From NCBI GenBank assembly GCA_046313675.1, contig JBKBXU010000029.1, forward strand, positions 1-22,638: DNA of 22,638 nt, read 5' to 3'. Source of the DNA: JBKBXU01 sp046313675. Its GTDB lineage: Bacteria > Bacteroidota > Bacteroidia > Cytophagales > Cytophagaceae. The position numbers and the translations under genes were made by a program. Positions 7,031-16,035 of this stretch are shown piece by piece (position 1 is the stretch's first letter; each line of letters opens with the position of its first letter). The notes beneath the pieces were generated by a model. That model worked only from the letters and a program-made list of their open reading frames with translations. It was not told where the DNA came from and ran no database searches.

Positions 7031-9131
7031 ATTTCTTTTTCTATTAGTATTAACTCTATCAACAAATTGTATGACCTATAAAGATACAAAGCATGTAAGC
7101 ACGCCAAATAAAGCCAACAGGCTTATCAATGAAAGTAGCCCTTATCTGTTACAGCATGCCTATAATCCTGTAGAATGGCATCCATGGGGAGAAGAGGCGC
7201 TGGAAAAAGCTAAAGCAGAAGACAAGCCAATTTTAGTAAGCATAGGCTATTCAGCCTGTCATTGGTGTCATGTTATGGAGAGGGAATGCTTCGAAAATGA
7301 AGAAATAGCTGAATTGATGAATGAAAATTTTATCAATATTAAAGTTGACAGAGAAGAGCGTCCTGATATTGATCAGATTTATATGGATGCCCTGCAAGCC
7401 ATGAACGTACGGGGAGGTTGGCCTCTGAACGTATTCCTCACTCCTGATGCCAAACCATTCTATGGGGGAACCTATTTTCCTCCTGCACATTGGAGGCATT
7501 TGTTAAAACAAATCTCCAAAGCATACAAGGACAATCGCACAGACCTCGAAAACTCTGCCACAGAATTTACTAAAACCTTAAATCAAAGTGAGATCCAAAA
7601 GTATGGGCTTACCGATACAACTGAAACGTTTGAAAAACAGGATCTGGAATTTATATTTGAAAAACTTGAAAAAACCTTTGACAGGAAATGTGGTGGGACA
7701 AACAAAGCCCCTAAATTCCCTATGCCCTCCATATATTCATTTCTGTTAAAGTATAATAAAATCACCAACAATGAGGCGGCTATAAAACATGTTAAGCTAA
7801 CTCTGGACAAAATGGCCTATGGTGGAATATATGATCAAATAGGAGGAGGTTTTGCAAGATATTCTACCGATAATGAGTGGTTTGCACCACATTTTGAAAA
7901 AATGCTCTATGACAATGGACAGCTTTTAAGCTTATATGCTGAAGCCTACCAGGCAACAAAAGATGAGTATTACAAACAGATTGCTGAAGAAACGATAGAA
8001 TGGCTAAAAAGGGAAATGCTGAGTCCTGAAGGAGCGTTTTACTCTGCCCTCGATGCCGATAGCGAAGGAGAAGAAGGGAAATATTATGTATGGACCTCTG
8101 ATGAACTTAAGCAGATCCTTAAGGATGACTATGAACTGTTTAAAGATTACTATAATGTCAAAAACAGGGGTAATTGGGAACAGGAAAACAACATACTGTT
8201 TAAATCACTGTCAGACAAAGCTTTTGCTAATAAAAACCACTTAACAATGGAGGAGGTAAAAGCGAAGGTGGATGGTTGGAAAAAAAACTTACTATCCATA
8301 CGCTATGAACGCACTAATCCAGGATTAGATGATAAAATACTCACTTCATGGAACGCCATCTGTCTTAAAGGATTGATTGACTGTTACAGAAGTTTCGGGA
8401 AAGAGGAATTAATGGAGCTTATCCTGAAAAATGCTCATTTTATTCGCGAAAAAATGCAGATTAATCAGAAGCTTTACCATAACTATAAAGATGGAAAAAT
8501 GTCTGTAGACGGAAATCTTGAGGATTACGCCTTTGTCATTCAGGCATATTTTTATCTTTACCAGGCAAGTTTTGACGAGCAGTGGCTAGTGGAAAGTAAG
8601 AAACTTATGGACTATTGTCTGCAAAATTTTTATGACCCGGTGGAAGATATGTTCTATTATACCGACATTAATGCAGAAAAGCTTATTGCCAGAAAAAAAG
8701 AAATTTTTGATAATGTTGTTCCTGCCTCTAATTCGGTCATGGCTACCAATCTATATTTTTTAGGACTAATGCTTGAAAATGACGCTTATATTCAACACAG
8801 CCGGAAAATGCTTTCAAGGGTAAAAAAAATGCTTTATGCTGATCCCGCATACTTATCTAATTGGGCCAATTTATATACAATGCAATGTCATCCCACAGCA
8901 GAAATTGCCATAGTAGGAAAAGATTATATCAAACTTAGAAAAGAGCTGAACAAACATTACCTTCCTAATGCAATAGTTGTAGCATGTGAAGAAAACAGCG
9001 ACTTAGCTTTGCTCCGGGATCGGATGGCAATAAATGGTAAAACGACCATTTATGTCTGCTACAATAAAACATGTCAATTACCTGTGCATTCTATTGAAGA
9101 GGCCTTAGTGCAAATTAATAATGCTCATTAG
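6990..9131 (+). CDS. DUF255/YyaL family thioredoxin-domain protein, probable lipoprotein
   Basis: About 713 aa. From the ATG at 6990, a basic n-region and the hydrophobic run FLFLLVLTLSTNC end at Cys27, a plausible Bacteroidota lipobox, so the protein may be a lipoprotein. Then follow the family opening NRLINESSPYLLQHAYNPVEW (43-63) and a thioredoxin-like domain with CHWC at 90-93 and DREERPD just after. The rest is an (alpha/alpha)6-barrel-like region with GGWPLNVFLTPD, FPMPSIYSF, APHFEKMLYDNG and DDKILTSWNA, as in YyaL of Bacillus and human SPATA20. The biochemical function of the family is unknown. Other starts in frame are TTG at 6975 and ATG at 7071; the latter would give a cytoplasmic protein. 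I prefer 6990 because the segment between the two ATGs reads as a signal peptide. Confidence 0.88.
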   Translation: MWKRNCKYFRVSFKFLFLLVLTLSTNCMTYKDTKHVSTPNKANRLINESSPYLLQHAYNPVEWHPWGEEALEKAKAEDKPILVSIGYSACHWCHVMERECFENEEIAELMNENFINIKVDREERPDIDQIYMDALQAMNVRGGWPLNVFLTPDAKPFYGGTYFPPAHWRHLLKQISKAYKDNRTDLENSATEFTKTLNQSEIQKYGLTDTTETFEKQDLEFIFEKLEKTFDRKCGGTNKAPKFPMPSIYSFLLKYNKITNNEAAIKHVKLTLDKMAYGGIYDQIGGGFARYSTDNEWFAPHFEKMLYDNGQLLSLYAEAYQATKDEYYKQIAEETIEWLKREMLSPEGAFYSALDADSEGEEGKYYVWTSDELKQILKDDYELFKDYYNVKNRGNWEQENNILFKSLSDKAFANKNHLTMEEVKAKVDGWKKNLLSIRYERTNPGLDDKILTSWNAICLKGLIDCYRSFGKEELMELILKNAHFIREKMQINQKLYHNYKDGKMSVDGNLEDYAFVIQAYFYLYQASFDEQWLVESKKLMDYCLQNFYDPVEDMFYYTDINAEKLIARKKEIFDNVVPASNSVMATNLYFLGLMLENDAYIQHSRKMLSRVKKMLYADPAYLSNWANLYTMQCHPTAEIAIVGKDYIKLRKELNKHYLPNAIVVACEENSDLALLRDRMAINGKTTIYVCYNKTCQLPVHSIEEALVQINNAH

Positions 9132-9140
9132 GGAAAAAAC

Positions 9141-9173
9141 AAAAAACCGGAAGACTATCTCCTCCGGTTTTTT
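9141..9173. terminator. Bidirectional terminator between convergent genes
   Basis: An 11-bp stem AAAAAACCGGA (9141-9151) and TCCGGTTTTTT (9163-9173) has an 11-base loop. The A-run and T-run on the two arms let it end both the DUF255 transcript and the minus-strand PorE-like operon (last stop at 9198). Confidence 0.85.
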
Positions 9174-9197
9174 CTATTCAGTTAGGCTTGTCTTATT

Positions 9198-11231
9198 TTA
9201 TTTGCCCAACACTTTAAACTCTGTACGACGGTTTAGCTCCCTACCCTCCTGTTCATCATCATTAGAAGCCAGTGGCTGTTCTTCCCCATAACCTTTTGCA
9301 ATAAGTCTGGAGCGATCAATACCGTTGTTAATTAACCAGTTTACTACTGCCTGACTCCTTCTTTGCGAAAGGTCGAGATTATAACTGTTGGAACCAAAGC
9401 TATCTGTATGCCCCCCGATTTCAACCCTCATACTACTATTTTCTTTAAGAAGCTTTAGCAGTTTATCAAGTTCAGACTTTGATTCAGGCTTGATAACATC
9501 TTTATCAAAGTCAAAATAAATATTACGCAGAATAAACCTCGCCCCTACATCAAGTTTTTTCAAACCCAGATCCTGTACTAATTCTTTCGCTTCAGGTCCT
9601 TTACCAGGTATGGATACCCCTTTAGACGTAAACCCATAACCTTCCTTATTTGCTGTCAGGTTATATTTCTTTTCTTTATCTTCGTTAAACACAAACTCAA
9701 AAAAACCGTCATCTCCGGTTTTAACCTCTTTGATGAGTTTTCCATTTTCATCATTTAGTTGCACTAAAGAGCTTAATGTATTACCTGATGATATTTCAGA
9801 AACCTTTCCTCTTAACGTTACAGGAAACAATTCAACCGGTTTAGGCTCTTCCATTTTTTTCACGGCCTGTACCGTATCTCTTTCAATCTTCTTCTCCATA
9901 ATCAACTCAATTTTAGAAATAAGGTCATCATAATCATCCCTTGGAGGCATATTGATTTTATAAATATCTTTTTCGCCAAAACCGCCTTCCTTAATAGAGG
10001 TAAAATATCCATGACGACCATCCCCGGAAAGTGCAAAATGAACATCATCATCAGCTGAATTAATAGGGTAGCCTAAGTTCTCAGGTTCAGACCAGGTTTT
10101 GGCTTTTTCATCATAGACTGTTTTATAAATATCAAAACCTCCCATTCCTTTATGTCCTCTGGAACTGAAATATAAAGTTTTACCATCCAGATCAAGAAAT
10201 GGACACTCTTCAGGATAAGGTGTATTTACTTTTGGCCCAAGATTAACTGCGGGGCCCCACTTTCCTTTACTGTCCAACTCACTTACATAGATATCTGTAT
10301 CACCCTCTCCGCCCGGACGATCACTTGTAAAGAATAATCTTTTTCCATCTGCAGAGATCGTGGCTGCATTTTCATAATGCTTTTTTGTATTAATGTTGGT
10401 ACCTATCGGTTCAGGCCTTGACCAGCTACCGTCTTTTCTGAGCTTACAAACGAAGATATCCCCATTTCCTTCATCCTTATAAATGAACAGTGTCTTACCA
10501 TCCGGAGACATACCAATACTGGCGTCATGGTAATCGGTATTAATAGCAGCACTAATCCCCTTAGGCGTTGTCCAATTATTATTAACTCTGTATGAAATGT
10601 AAATATCTTCATAAAAAACACCTTCCATATCAACCAGGTTACCTGTTGACCCTTCCCTTCTGGAAGTAAAAATCAATATTGATTCATCTGCATTTACAAT
10701 GGGAGCATATTCTGCATAGGTGGAATTAATAACTGGTCCCACATTTTCAATGTTGGCATCCACAGGATTGGCAACGAATTCAATTCCATTTTTACATTCA
10801 TAAATACGTCTCTCTATACTAGCAATAAAGGGATCTGAAGAAGGAAGCGTAGTCCTGCACAATTCATAATGTTTCATTGCTTCATCAAACTGATGATTCA
10901 GATGATAGGATTCTCCAAGATACCTATGAATGTCTTTAGTTACATCAGGCTTAATCTTATAAGCTTTCTGAAGATAAGGAAGAGACTTAGTTCTATAGAT
11001 GGTCTCCAGATATAATTTACCTACTAAAAAGTTTAACTCAGGATCTTCGGGTTTAAGGTTTAAAGCCTTTAAATAGAAACTCAATGCTTTGCTTTTCTCA
11101 TTATTTGAATAAGCGTTTTCCGCCTCTTTAATCAGCTTCTTTTCACTTTGGGAAAAAGAAGGATTAGTCAAAAATAAAAGAAACAATAAAATAAAAGATG
11201 CTTGTATAAACCTCATTATGTATGGGTACAT
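9198..11231 (-). CDS. PorE-like TPR/PD40/OmpA-family protein, paralog 3
   Basis: 677-aa exported protein. A signal peptide ends near FSQ (26-28). TPR-like helices span about 30-150; five PD40 (WD40-like) blades follow at about 165-430, each with S/N-x-D-x-x-x-L-x-F-x-S and a closing DIY strand; a charged linker lies at 430-468; a transthyretin/carboxypeptidase-regulatory-like beta domain at 470-545; and an OmpA C-terminal domain at 565-677 with FDFDKDVIKPES, GGHTDSFG (606-613), LDLSQRR and NRRTEF, the peptidoglycan-binding pattern. This domain order is that of PorE, a component associated with the type IX secretion system. Last gene of a three-paralog operon, six bases behind paralog 2. Its beta domain is clearly more divergent from the other two. 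A second ATG at 11216 gives an equally good signal peptide. T9SS function is inference. Confidence 0.9.
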   Translation of the reverse strand: MYPYIMRFIQASFILLFLLFLTNPSFSQSEKKLIKEAENAYSNNEKSKALSFYLKALNLKPEDPELNFLVGKLYLETIYRTKSLPYLQKAYKIKPDVTKDIHRYLGESYHLNHQFDEAMKHYELCRTTLPSSDPFIASIERRIYECKNGIEFVANPVDANIENVGPVINSTYAEYAPIVNADESILIFTSRREGSTGNLVDMEGVFYEDIYISYRVNNNWTTPKGISAAINTDYHDASIGMSPDGKTLFIYKDEGNGDIFVCKLRKDGSWSRPEPIGTNINTKKHYENAATISADGKRLFFTSDRPGGEGDTDIYVSELDSKGKWGPAVNLGPKVNTPYPEECPFLDLDGKTLYFSSRGHKGMGGFDIYKTVYDEKAKTWSEPENLGYPINSADDDVHFALSGDGRHGYFTSIKEGGFGEKDIYKINMPPRDDYDDLISKIELIMEKKIERDTVQAVKKMEEPKPVELFPVTLRGKVSEISSGNTLSSLVQLNDENGKLIKEVKTGDDGFFEFVFNEDKEKKYNLTANKEGYGFTSKGVSIPGKGPEAKELVQDLGLKKLDVGARFILRNIYFDFDKDVIKPESKSELDKLLKLLKENSSMRVEIGGHTDSFGSNSYNLDLSQRRSQAVVNWLINNGIDRSRLIAKGYGEEQPLASNDDEQEGRELNRRTEFKVLGK

Positions 11232-11237
11232 TTTAAA

Positions 11238-13268
11238 TTAATTTCCAATTATTTCAAATTCAGTTCGACGGTTAAGCTGTCTTCCTTCTTCAGTGTCGTT
11301 TGAAGCAAGAGGCCTGTCAAAACCATAACCAGCAAACTTTAACCTGTCAGATGTTATACCTTTTTTAATAAGATAATCAACCACAGCTTTAGCCCTTTCC
11401 TGGGAAAGTTTTTTGTTATAGTCAGCAGATCCTTTATTATCTGTATGCCCTGATATTTCTATTTTAAGGCCTTTATTCTCAACCATAAGCAAATAAAGTC
11501 TTTCTAACTCTGCTGTTGATTCTGAACGCAAGGTAGCTTTATCAAAATCAAAGAAAATGTTTCTAAGGACAATTTTAGAGCCGAGAATAACTTTTTTAAG
11601 CTCAATATCCTTCACAATCTCCTGATAGTTGTTGCTTTCAGGAATGTCAAAATTTTCCGAATGAAACAGATATTCCTTCTTTTCGACTGCTATTCCGTAA
11701 TTTTTTCCTGAAGGTAATACAACTAAATAACCTCCTGTAGCTGCATTGGATTTTAGTTCGGTAATTACTTCATTTTTATCATTATCCGTAATCACAAGCT
11801 TGCATTCAATTGGTTCTTTTGTCAATTCATCCGTAATTGTACCTTTTAGAATGGTAATTGGGTTAAAAGATTGAACTTTGGCTATAGGCTTCATTTTCTT
11901 CATACCTGTACCCTTATTCTCCATAGCCACATCTTTTGATTCTATAGCAGCAAGTTCTTCTGGTTCAGGCATGGATATGATATATATATCCTGCTCGCCG
12001 AATCCATCTTCTTTTTCAGAAGAATAGTATCCATGTTTATTATCTGCTGAGAGAACGAAGTAGATATCATCCTCAGCTGTATTGATGGGATATCCAAGGT
12101 TTTCCGGTTCGCTCCAGGTACCATCTTTTTGAAGTGTGGATTTAAAAATATCAAAGCCCCCCATGCCTGCATGCCCCTTGGAACTAAAGTATAAGGTTCT
12201 ACCATCCGGATGAATAAAAGGTGCCTCTTCATCATAAGGGGTATTGATAACCGGGCCTAAATTGACTGCCTCTCCCCACTTGCCTTTTTTATCCTTCTTA
12301 CTCATGTAAATATCAAACCCACCTTTGCTACCCTCTGTATTTTTATTCTCCTTAACATCCCGGTTACTTGTAAAATAGATGGTATTCCCATCTGCTGTCA
12401 TTGAAATAGAGGTTTCCGAAGATTTGGTATTTACATTTTTTCCCATATCCTGAGGTTTCCCCCAACTTTCCCCTTCAAAGGTTGACATAAAAATATCGCC
12501 GGCATTATCATCTTTATAAATAAAGATATGAGAGCCATCTGGAGAAATGGCAATACTTGCATCATGATAAGATGTATTAATTGGCTTTCCAATATTCTGT
12601 GGCTCTGTCCATTTACCATTTTTATTATACGAAACATATACATCTTCATAAGGTACATTTCGCTGGTCAAGTTGTCCTCCGGTAGATCCTGGCCTTCTGG
12701 AAGTAAACACCAAAATAGATTCATCTGCCGTGATTACAGGTGCAAAATCTGAATATTGAGTATTAATAACGGCTCCAAGATTTTCTATTTTAGCCTTTAC
12801 AGGATTTTTAATATACTCCATACCATTCTCACACTCATAAATATTCCGATCTATTACCGCAATTAAATCAGCCTTCTTTTTAACATCCAGCGTCTTCTTA
12901 AATTCAGTGTATAATTTGAATGCTTCTTCAAACTTGTGATTCAAATGATATGAGGTTGCAAGCAAATATTTTATATCTTCTGCTATTTGAGGATTGCTTT
13001 TATTTGCTTTTATTAAATAAGGCAGTGATTTTGTTCTATTGATTGTCTTAAGGTAGGAATACCCCATTTTATAATTAGCCTCTGCATTATCCGGTTCCAA
13101 TTTGAGAACTTCATTAAACGCCGCTATAGCTTCCTTGTAAAGACCTTTATCAAAAAATGAATTCGCATTCTTTAATAATTTTTTCGAATTCTGGGCACTG
13201 GCCTGAGAGCCGGCAAATAAAATGCCCATAAGCAGGATCGTTATAAAAACTATTTTGGGTTTAAACAT
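11238..13268 (-). CDS. PorE-like TPR/PD40/OmpA-family protein, paralog 2
   Basis: 676-aa exported protein with the same layout as its neighbours. Signal peptide MFKPKIVFITILLMGILFAG... with a likely cut after SAQ (24-26); TPR-like helices to about 150; five PD40 blades at about 170-440, one of them lengthened by a Lys/Asn/Glu-rich insert (RDVKENKNTEGSKGG); a Met/Lys-rich linker; a regulatory-like beta domain with TGGYLVVLPSGKNYGIAVE; and the OmpA domain with FDFDKATLRSES, SGHTDNKG, NKKLSQERA and NRRTEFEI. Asp and Arg for peptidoglycan binding are present. It follows paralog 1 by 11 bases. The TPR part (INRTKSLPYL) is closest to paralog 3, while the beta domain (SGKNYGIAVE) is closest to paralog 1. 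Function in detail unknown. Confidence 0.9.
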   Translation of the reverse strand: MFKPKIVFITILLMGILFAGSQASAQNSKKLLKNANSFFDKGLYKEAIAAFNEVLKLEPDNAEANYKMGYSYLKTINRTKSLPYLIKANKSNPQIAEDIKYLLATSYHLNHKFEEAFKLYTEFKKTLDVKKKADLIAVIDRNIYECENGMEYIKNPVKAKIENLGAVINTQYSDFAPVITADESILVFTSRRPGSTGGQLDQRNVPYEDVYVSYNKNGKWTEPQNIGKPINTSYHDASIAISPDGSHIFIYKDDNAGDIFMSTFEGESWGKPQDMGKNVNTKSSETSISMTADGNTIYFTSNRDVKENKNTEGSKGGFDIYMSKKDKKGKWGEAVNLGPVINTPYDEEAPFIHPDGRTLYFSSKGHAGMGGFDIFKSTLQKDGTWSEPENLGYPINTAEDDIYFVLSADNKHGYYSSEKEDGFGEQDIYIISMPEPEELAAIESKDVAMENKGTGMKKMKPIAKVQSFNPITILKGTITDELTKEPIECKLVITDNDKNEVITELKSNAATGGYLVVLPSGKNYGIAVEKKEYLFHSENFDIPESNNYQEIVKDIELKKVILGSKIVLRNIFFDFDKATLRSESTAELERLYLLMVENKGLKIEISGHTDNKGSADYNKKLSQERAKAVVDYLIKKGITSDRLKFAGYGFDRPLASNDTEEGRQLNRRTEFEIIGN

Positions 13269-13279
13269 ATGTTCCTTAT

Positions 13280-15268
13280 TTAATTTTTCTTCTGATAATA
13301 ATGGCCTTTTCTGTTTTTAAGATCTTCACCAGGTTTCAAATCGTCGACAATAATCAGCTCTGTACGTCTGTTAAGCTGTCTGCCTTCTTCAGTATCATTT
13401 GGAGCCATAAAGAAATCTTCCCCATATCCAACAGGGAATAAACGCTTTTTATCTATACCCTTGCTAACCAAATAATCAACAACGGAATGGGCACGTCGCT
13501 CAGACAATTTTTGATTATACTTATTATCACCCACATCATCTGTATGTCCTGCTATTTCCACAAATAGCTCAGGCTGCTCTTTTAACAGCTTTACAAACCT
13601 GTCAAGCTCCGAATATGATTCTTTCCTTAATGCTGCCTTGTCGGTATCAAAAAATACATTTTTAAGCACAATTCTACTTCCTTTCTTAAGCGGCTCAAGA
13701 TTGAAATTTTTTACAAATTCATGATAATCCTCTTTCTGCGGTATAAAAACGTTCTCAGAAAAGTTAAGGTATCCCGGAGCTTCTACAGATATACCATAGT
13801 TTTTACCTGGAGGAATAATAACGGTATATCTTCCGGTATGGCTATTAGAGTTAAAAACAGCTACAATTTCATTTGTTTCATTGTCCGTAACGGTAATCAT
13901 GGCACCTATAGGCGTATTATCATTTTTCTCAGAATAGACCTTCCCTTTTAATACGATAAGTGAGACTTTTGGTTTCGGACGGCTAACCACATAGATGTCT
14001 TTTTCGCCGTAACCTTCTTCTCTGATAGAAGAAAAATACCCTCTGGAACCATCGGCTGACCAAACAAAGAAAATATCATCGTCGGCGGTATTTATAGGAT
14101 ATCCAAGATTTACTGGTGTAGAAAAGCTATCTGTTTCAGCAAAATACTCGACGGTGAAAATATCAAATCCGCCCATCCCTTTATGTCCTTTGGAACTAAA
14201 ATATAAGGTTTTCCCATCCGGATGAATAAAAGGAGCGTCATCATCGTACTCTGTGTTTACATTTGGCCCAAGATTTTTAGGCTCGCTCCACTGGCCGTTG
14301 GCTTGCCTCTTAGAAATGTAAAGATCACGCCCTCCCAGTCCACCTGGCCTGTCACTTGTAAAAAAAAGTGTCTTTTCATCAGCTGAAATTGATGCACTTG
14401 GCTCCCAGCTCCTGGGTGTATTTATATTACCACCCATTGTTTTTGGATTAGACCATTTGTCACCTTCAAGGATACTATAAAAAATATCTCCATTGCCATC
14501 ATCCTTATAAATAAACAAGGTCTGCCCATCAGGAGATAAGGCGATGGAAGCATCATGACCGGGCGTATTGATGTTGGATCCTATGTTTTTTGGCGTACCC
14601 CATTCTCCACTCGTATCTTTATAGGATATATAAATGTCTTCAAAATAATCACCGGTGTATTCATCTCTTTTGCCTCCGGTTGTATTTGGCCGTCTTGATG
14701 TAAAGATCAACACTTGCTCATCAGCAGAAATTACTGCGGCATAATCAGGATAAGGGCTATTAATGGTAGGCCCGATATTTTCAATGGTAACCTTCAAAGG
14801 ATTGGCCATTAACTCAATACCGGTCTTACATTGCGCAATCAGTCGATCTGCAATTTTGATATTTTCAGCATCCTTTTTCGGATTCATACTTTTTTTTGCG
14901 GTTTCGTATGATTTTATAGCCATATCGAATTTATGGTTAAAATGATAGGCACGTCCAAGGTGCATATCCAGGAAATTAGCATTATATCCAAGACTTTTAG
15001 CCCTTTCAAGATACTGTAAGGATTTGGTCTTAGGATGAGAAAACAAATAACAACGGCCAATCTGGGCAAGATACTCAGGGTTGTTAGGGCTTAGACTATC
15101 GAGTTTCAAATAAAATTCTAATGCCCCACTATATTCTTCCAGCTTATATGATAACTTTGCTTCCTTTTCGAGATTCTTTATTTCTTTTGATTGAGAAAAA
15201 ACCTCTTGTGTAAGGAAACTTGAAAATAACAAAAAACACAAGAAAAGAATTACCCTGCTAATTAACAT
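13280..15268 (-). CDS. PorE-like TPR/PD40/OmpA-family protein, paralog 1
   Basis: 662-aa exported protein, first gene of the operon. A signal peptide with likely cut after FSQ (24-26) is followed by TPR-like helices (about 30-145), five PD40 blades (about 165-430; examples SPDGQTLFIYKDDGNGDIF and HPDGKTLYFSSKGHKGMGG), a regulatory-like beta domain (about 438-520; TGRYTVIIPPGKNYGISVE), and an OmpA domain with FDTDKAALRKES, AGHTDDVGD, NQKLSERRAH and NRRTEL. Unlike the other two it carries a basic tail of about 20 residues after the OmpA domain (ending HYYQKKN) and lacks the charged linker before the beta domain. The OmpA domain should hold peptidoglycan; the propeller probably binds a partner. 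The family resembles PorE of the type IX secretion system; which paralog, if any, is the true orthologue cannot be told here. Confidence 0.9.
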   Translation of the reverse strand: MLISRVILFLCFLLFSSFLTQEVFSQSKEIKNLEKEAKLSYKLEEYSGALEFYLKLDSLSPNNPEYLAQIGRCYLFSHPKTKSLQYLERAKSLGYNANFLDMHLGRAYHFNHKFDMAIKSYETAKKSMNPKKDAENIKIADRLIAQCKTGIELMANPLKVTIENIGPTINSPYPDYAAVISADEQVLIFTSRRPNTTGGKRDEYTGDYFEDIYISYKDTSGEWGTPKNIGSNINTPGHDASIALSPDGQTLFIYKDDGNGDIFYSILEGDKWSNPKTMGGNINTPRSWEPSASISADEKTLFFTSDRPGGLGGRDLYISKRQANGQWSEPKNLGPNVNTEYDDDAPFIHPDGKTLYFSSKGHKGMGGFDIFTVEYFAETDSFSTPVNLGYPINTADDDIFFVWSADGSRGYFSSIREEGYGEKDIYVVSRPKPKVSLIVLKGKVYSEKNDNTPIGAMITVTDNETNEIVAVFNSNSHTGRYTVIIPPGKNYGISVEAPGYLNFSENVFIPQKEDYHEFVKNFNLEPLKKGSRIVLKNVFFDTDKAALRKESYSELDRFVKLLKEQPELFVEIAGHTDDVGDNKYNQKLSERRAHSVVDYLVSKGIDKKRLFPVGYGEDFFMAPNDTEEGRQLNRRTELIIVDDLKPGEDLKNRKGHYYQKKN

Positions 15269-15306
15269 TTTACCTTTTATTTAAATTAATTTTATACAAT
15301 TTAACG

Positions 15307-15314
15307 TAAAGATA
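15307..15314 (-). promoter_or_regulatory. Possible -7 element of the PorE-like operon
   Basis: Read on the minus strand, 15314-15307 is TATCTTTA, one base from TAnnTTTG, 38 bases before the ATG of the first paralog. The base triplet 19 bases upstream is TTT rather than TTG, so support is weak. Confidence 0.28.
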
Positions 15315-15362
15315 AATATATTTATTTTTCTTAAAAGTTTATATTAAACAAAATATACCAGA

Positions 15363-15965
15363 ATGATTATTAAAGAAGCTAGTTTTATTGCCAGCTGTGT
15401 AGATTACCAATCCTGTCCTCAAACGGATAAGCCTGAATTTGCCTTTATAGGAAGATCCAATGTTGGCAAATCTTCTTTGATAAATATGCTCACCGGACGA
15501 AACAAGTTGGCGAAAACATCCTCAATGCCTGGCAAAACTCAGGTCATCAATCATTTTTTTATAGACAAAAGCTGGTATCTGGTTGACCTACCGGGATACG
15601 GCTGGGCAAGAATCAGTAAAGAAAAAAGAGCTGATTGGGAAAAAATGATTCGTAATTATTTGTTGAAAAGGCAAAATCTTTATTGCGTATTTATCTTGAT
15701 TGATTCAAGAATACCCCCACAAAAAATAGATCTTGAATTTATCTCCTGGGTTGGAGAAAACCAGATTCCATTTTCACTTATTTTCACCAAAACAGACAAA
15801 CAGTCAGGTACCAAGACACTGAATATCCTTAAAGATTTTGAAAAAGAGCTTAAAAAAGACTGGGAGGAATTACCGGTAATTTTTAAATCTTCGGCGGAAA
15901 CAGGCATGGGAAGAGAACAAATTTTGTCATTTATCGTTAACACTATCCAGAATAGCGATTCATAA
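15363..15965 (+). CDS. engB: Ribosome biogenesis GTP-binding protein EngB (YihA/YsxC)
   Basis: Essential-type GTPase for assembly of the large ribosomal subunit. The 200-aa protein has G1 GRSNVGKSS (30-38), the switch I segment SMPGKTQ with Thr59, G3 DLPGYG (75-80), G4 TKTD (142-145) and G5 SSAE (176-179), the exact EngB pattern. Length is normal. It is divergent from the PorE-like operon across a 94-bp AT-rich gap. The TonB-C gene starts 70 bases downstream, so co-transcription is possible but not evident. Confidence 0.97.
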   Translation: MIIKEASFIASCVDYQSCPQTDKPEFAFIGRSNVGKSSLINMLTGRNKLAKTSSMPGKTQVINHFFIDKSWYLVDLPGYGWARISKEKRADWEKMIRNYLLKRQNLYCVFILIDSRIPPQKIDLEFISWVGENQIPFSLIFTKTDKQSGTKTLNILKDFEKELKKDWEELPVIFKSSAETGMGREQILSFIVNTIQNSDS

Positions 15966-16035
15966 TTAGGATTTTTTTAGGAAATTATTCGCTATTTTTT
16001 ATATATTTACCTGAACTAACAAAGATTTACATACT

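Noticed and set aside
11942..12724. Overlapping minus-strand ORFs of 97 aa within paralog 2
   Set aside because: They are alternative frames of the PD40 coding region, kept open by its repeated sequence; no start signals or family features.
9198..15268. Calling one paralog porE of the type IX secretion system outright
   Set aside because: Architecture agrees, but no other T9SS gene is in the window and three candidates exist, so only PorE-like is supported.
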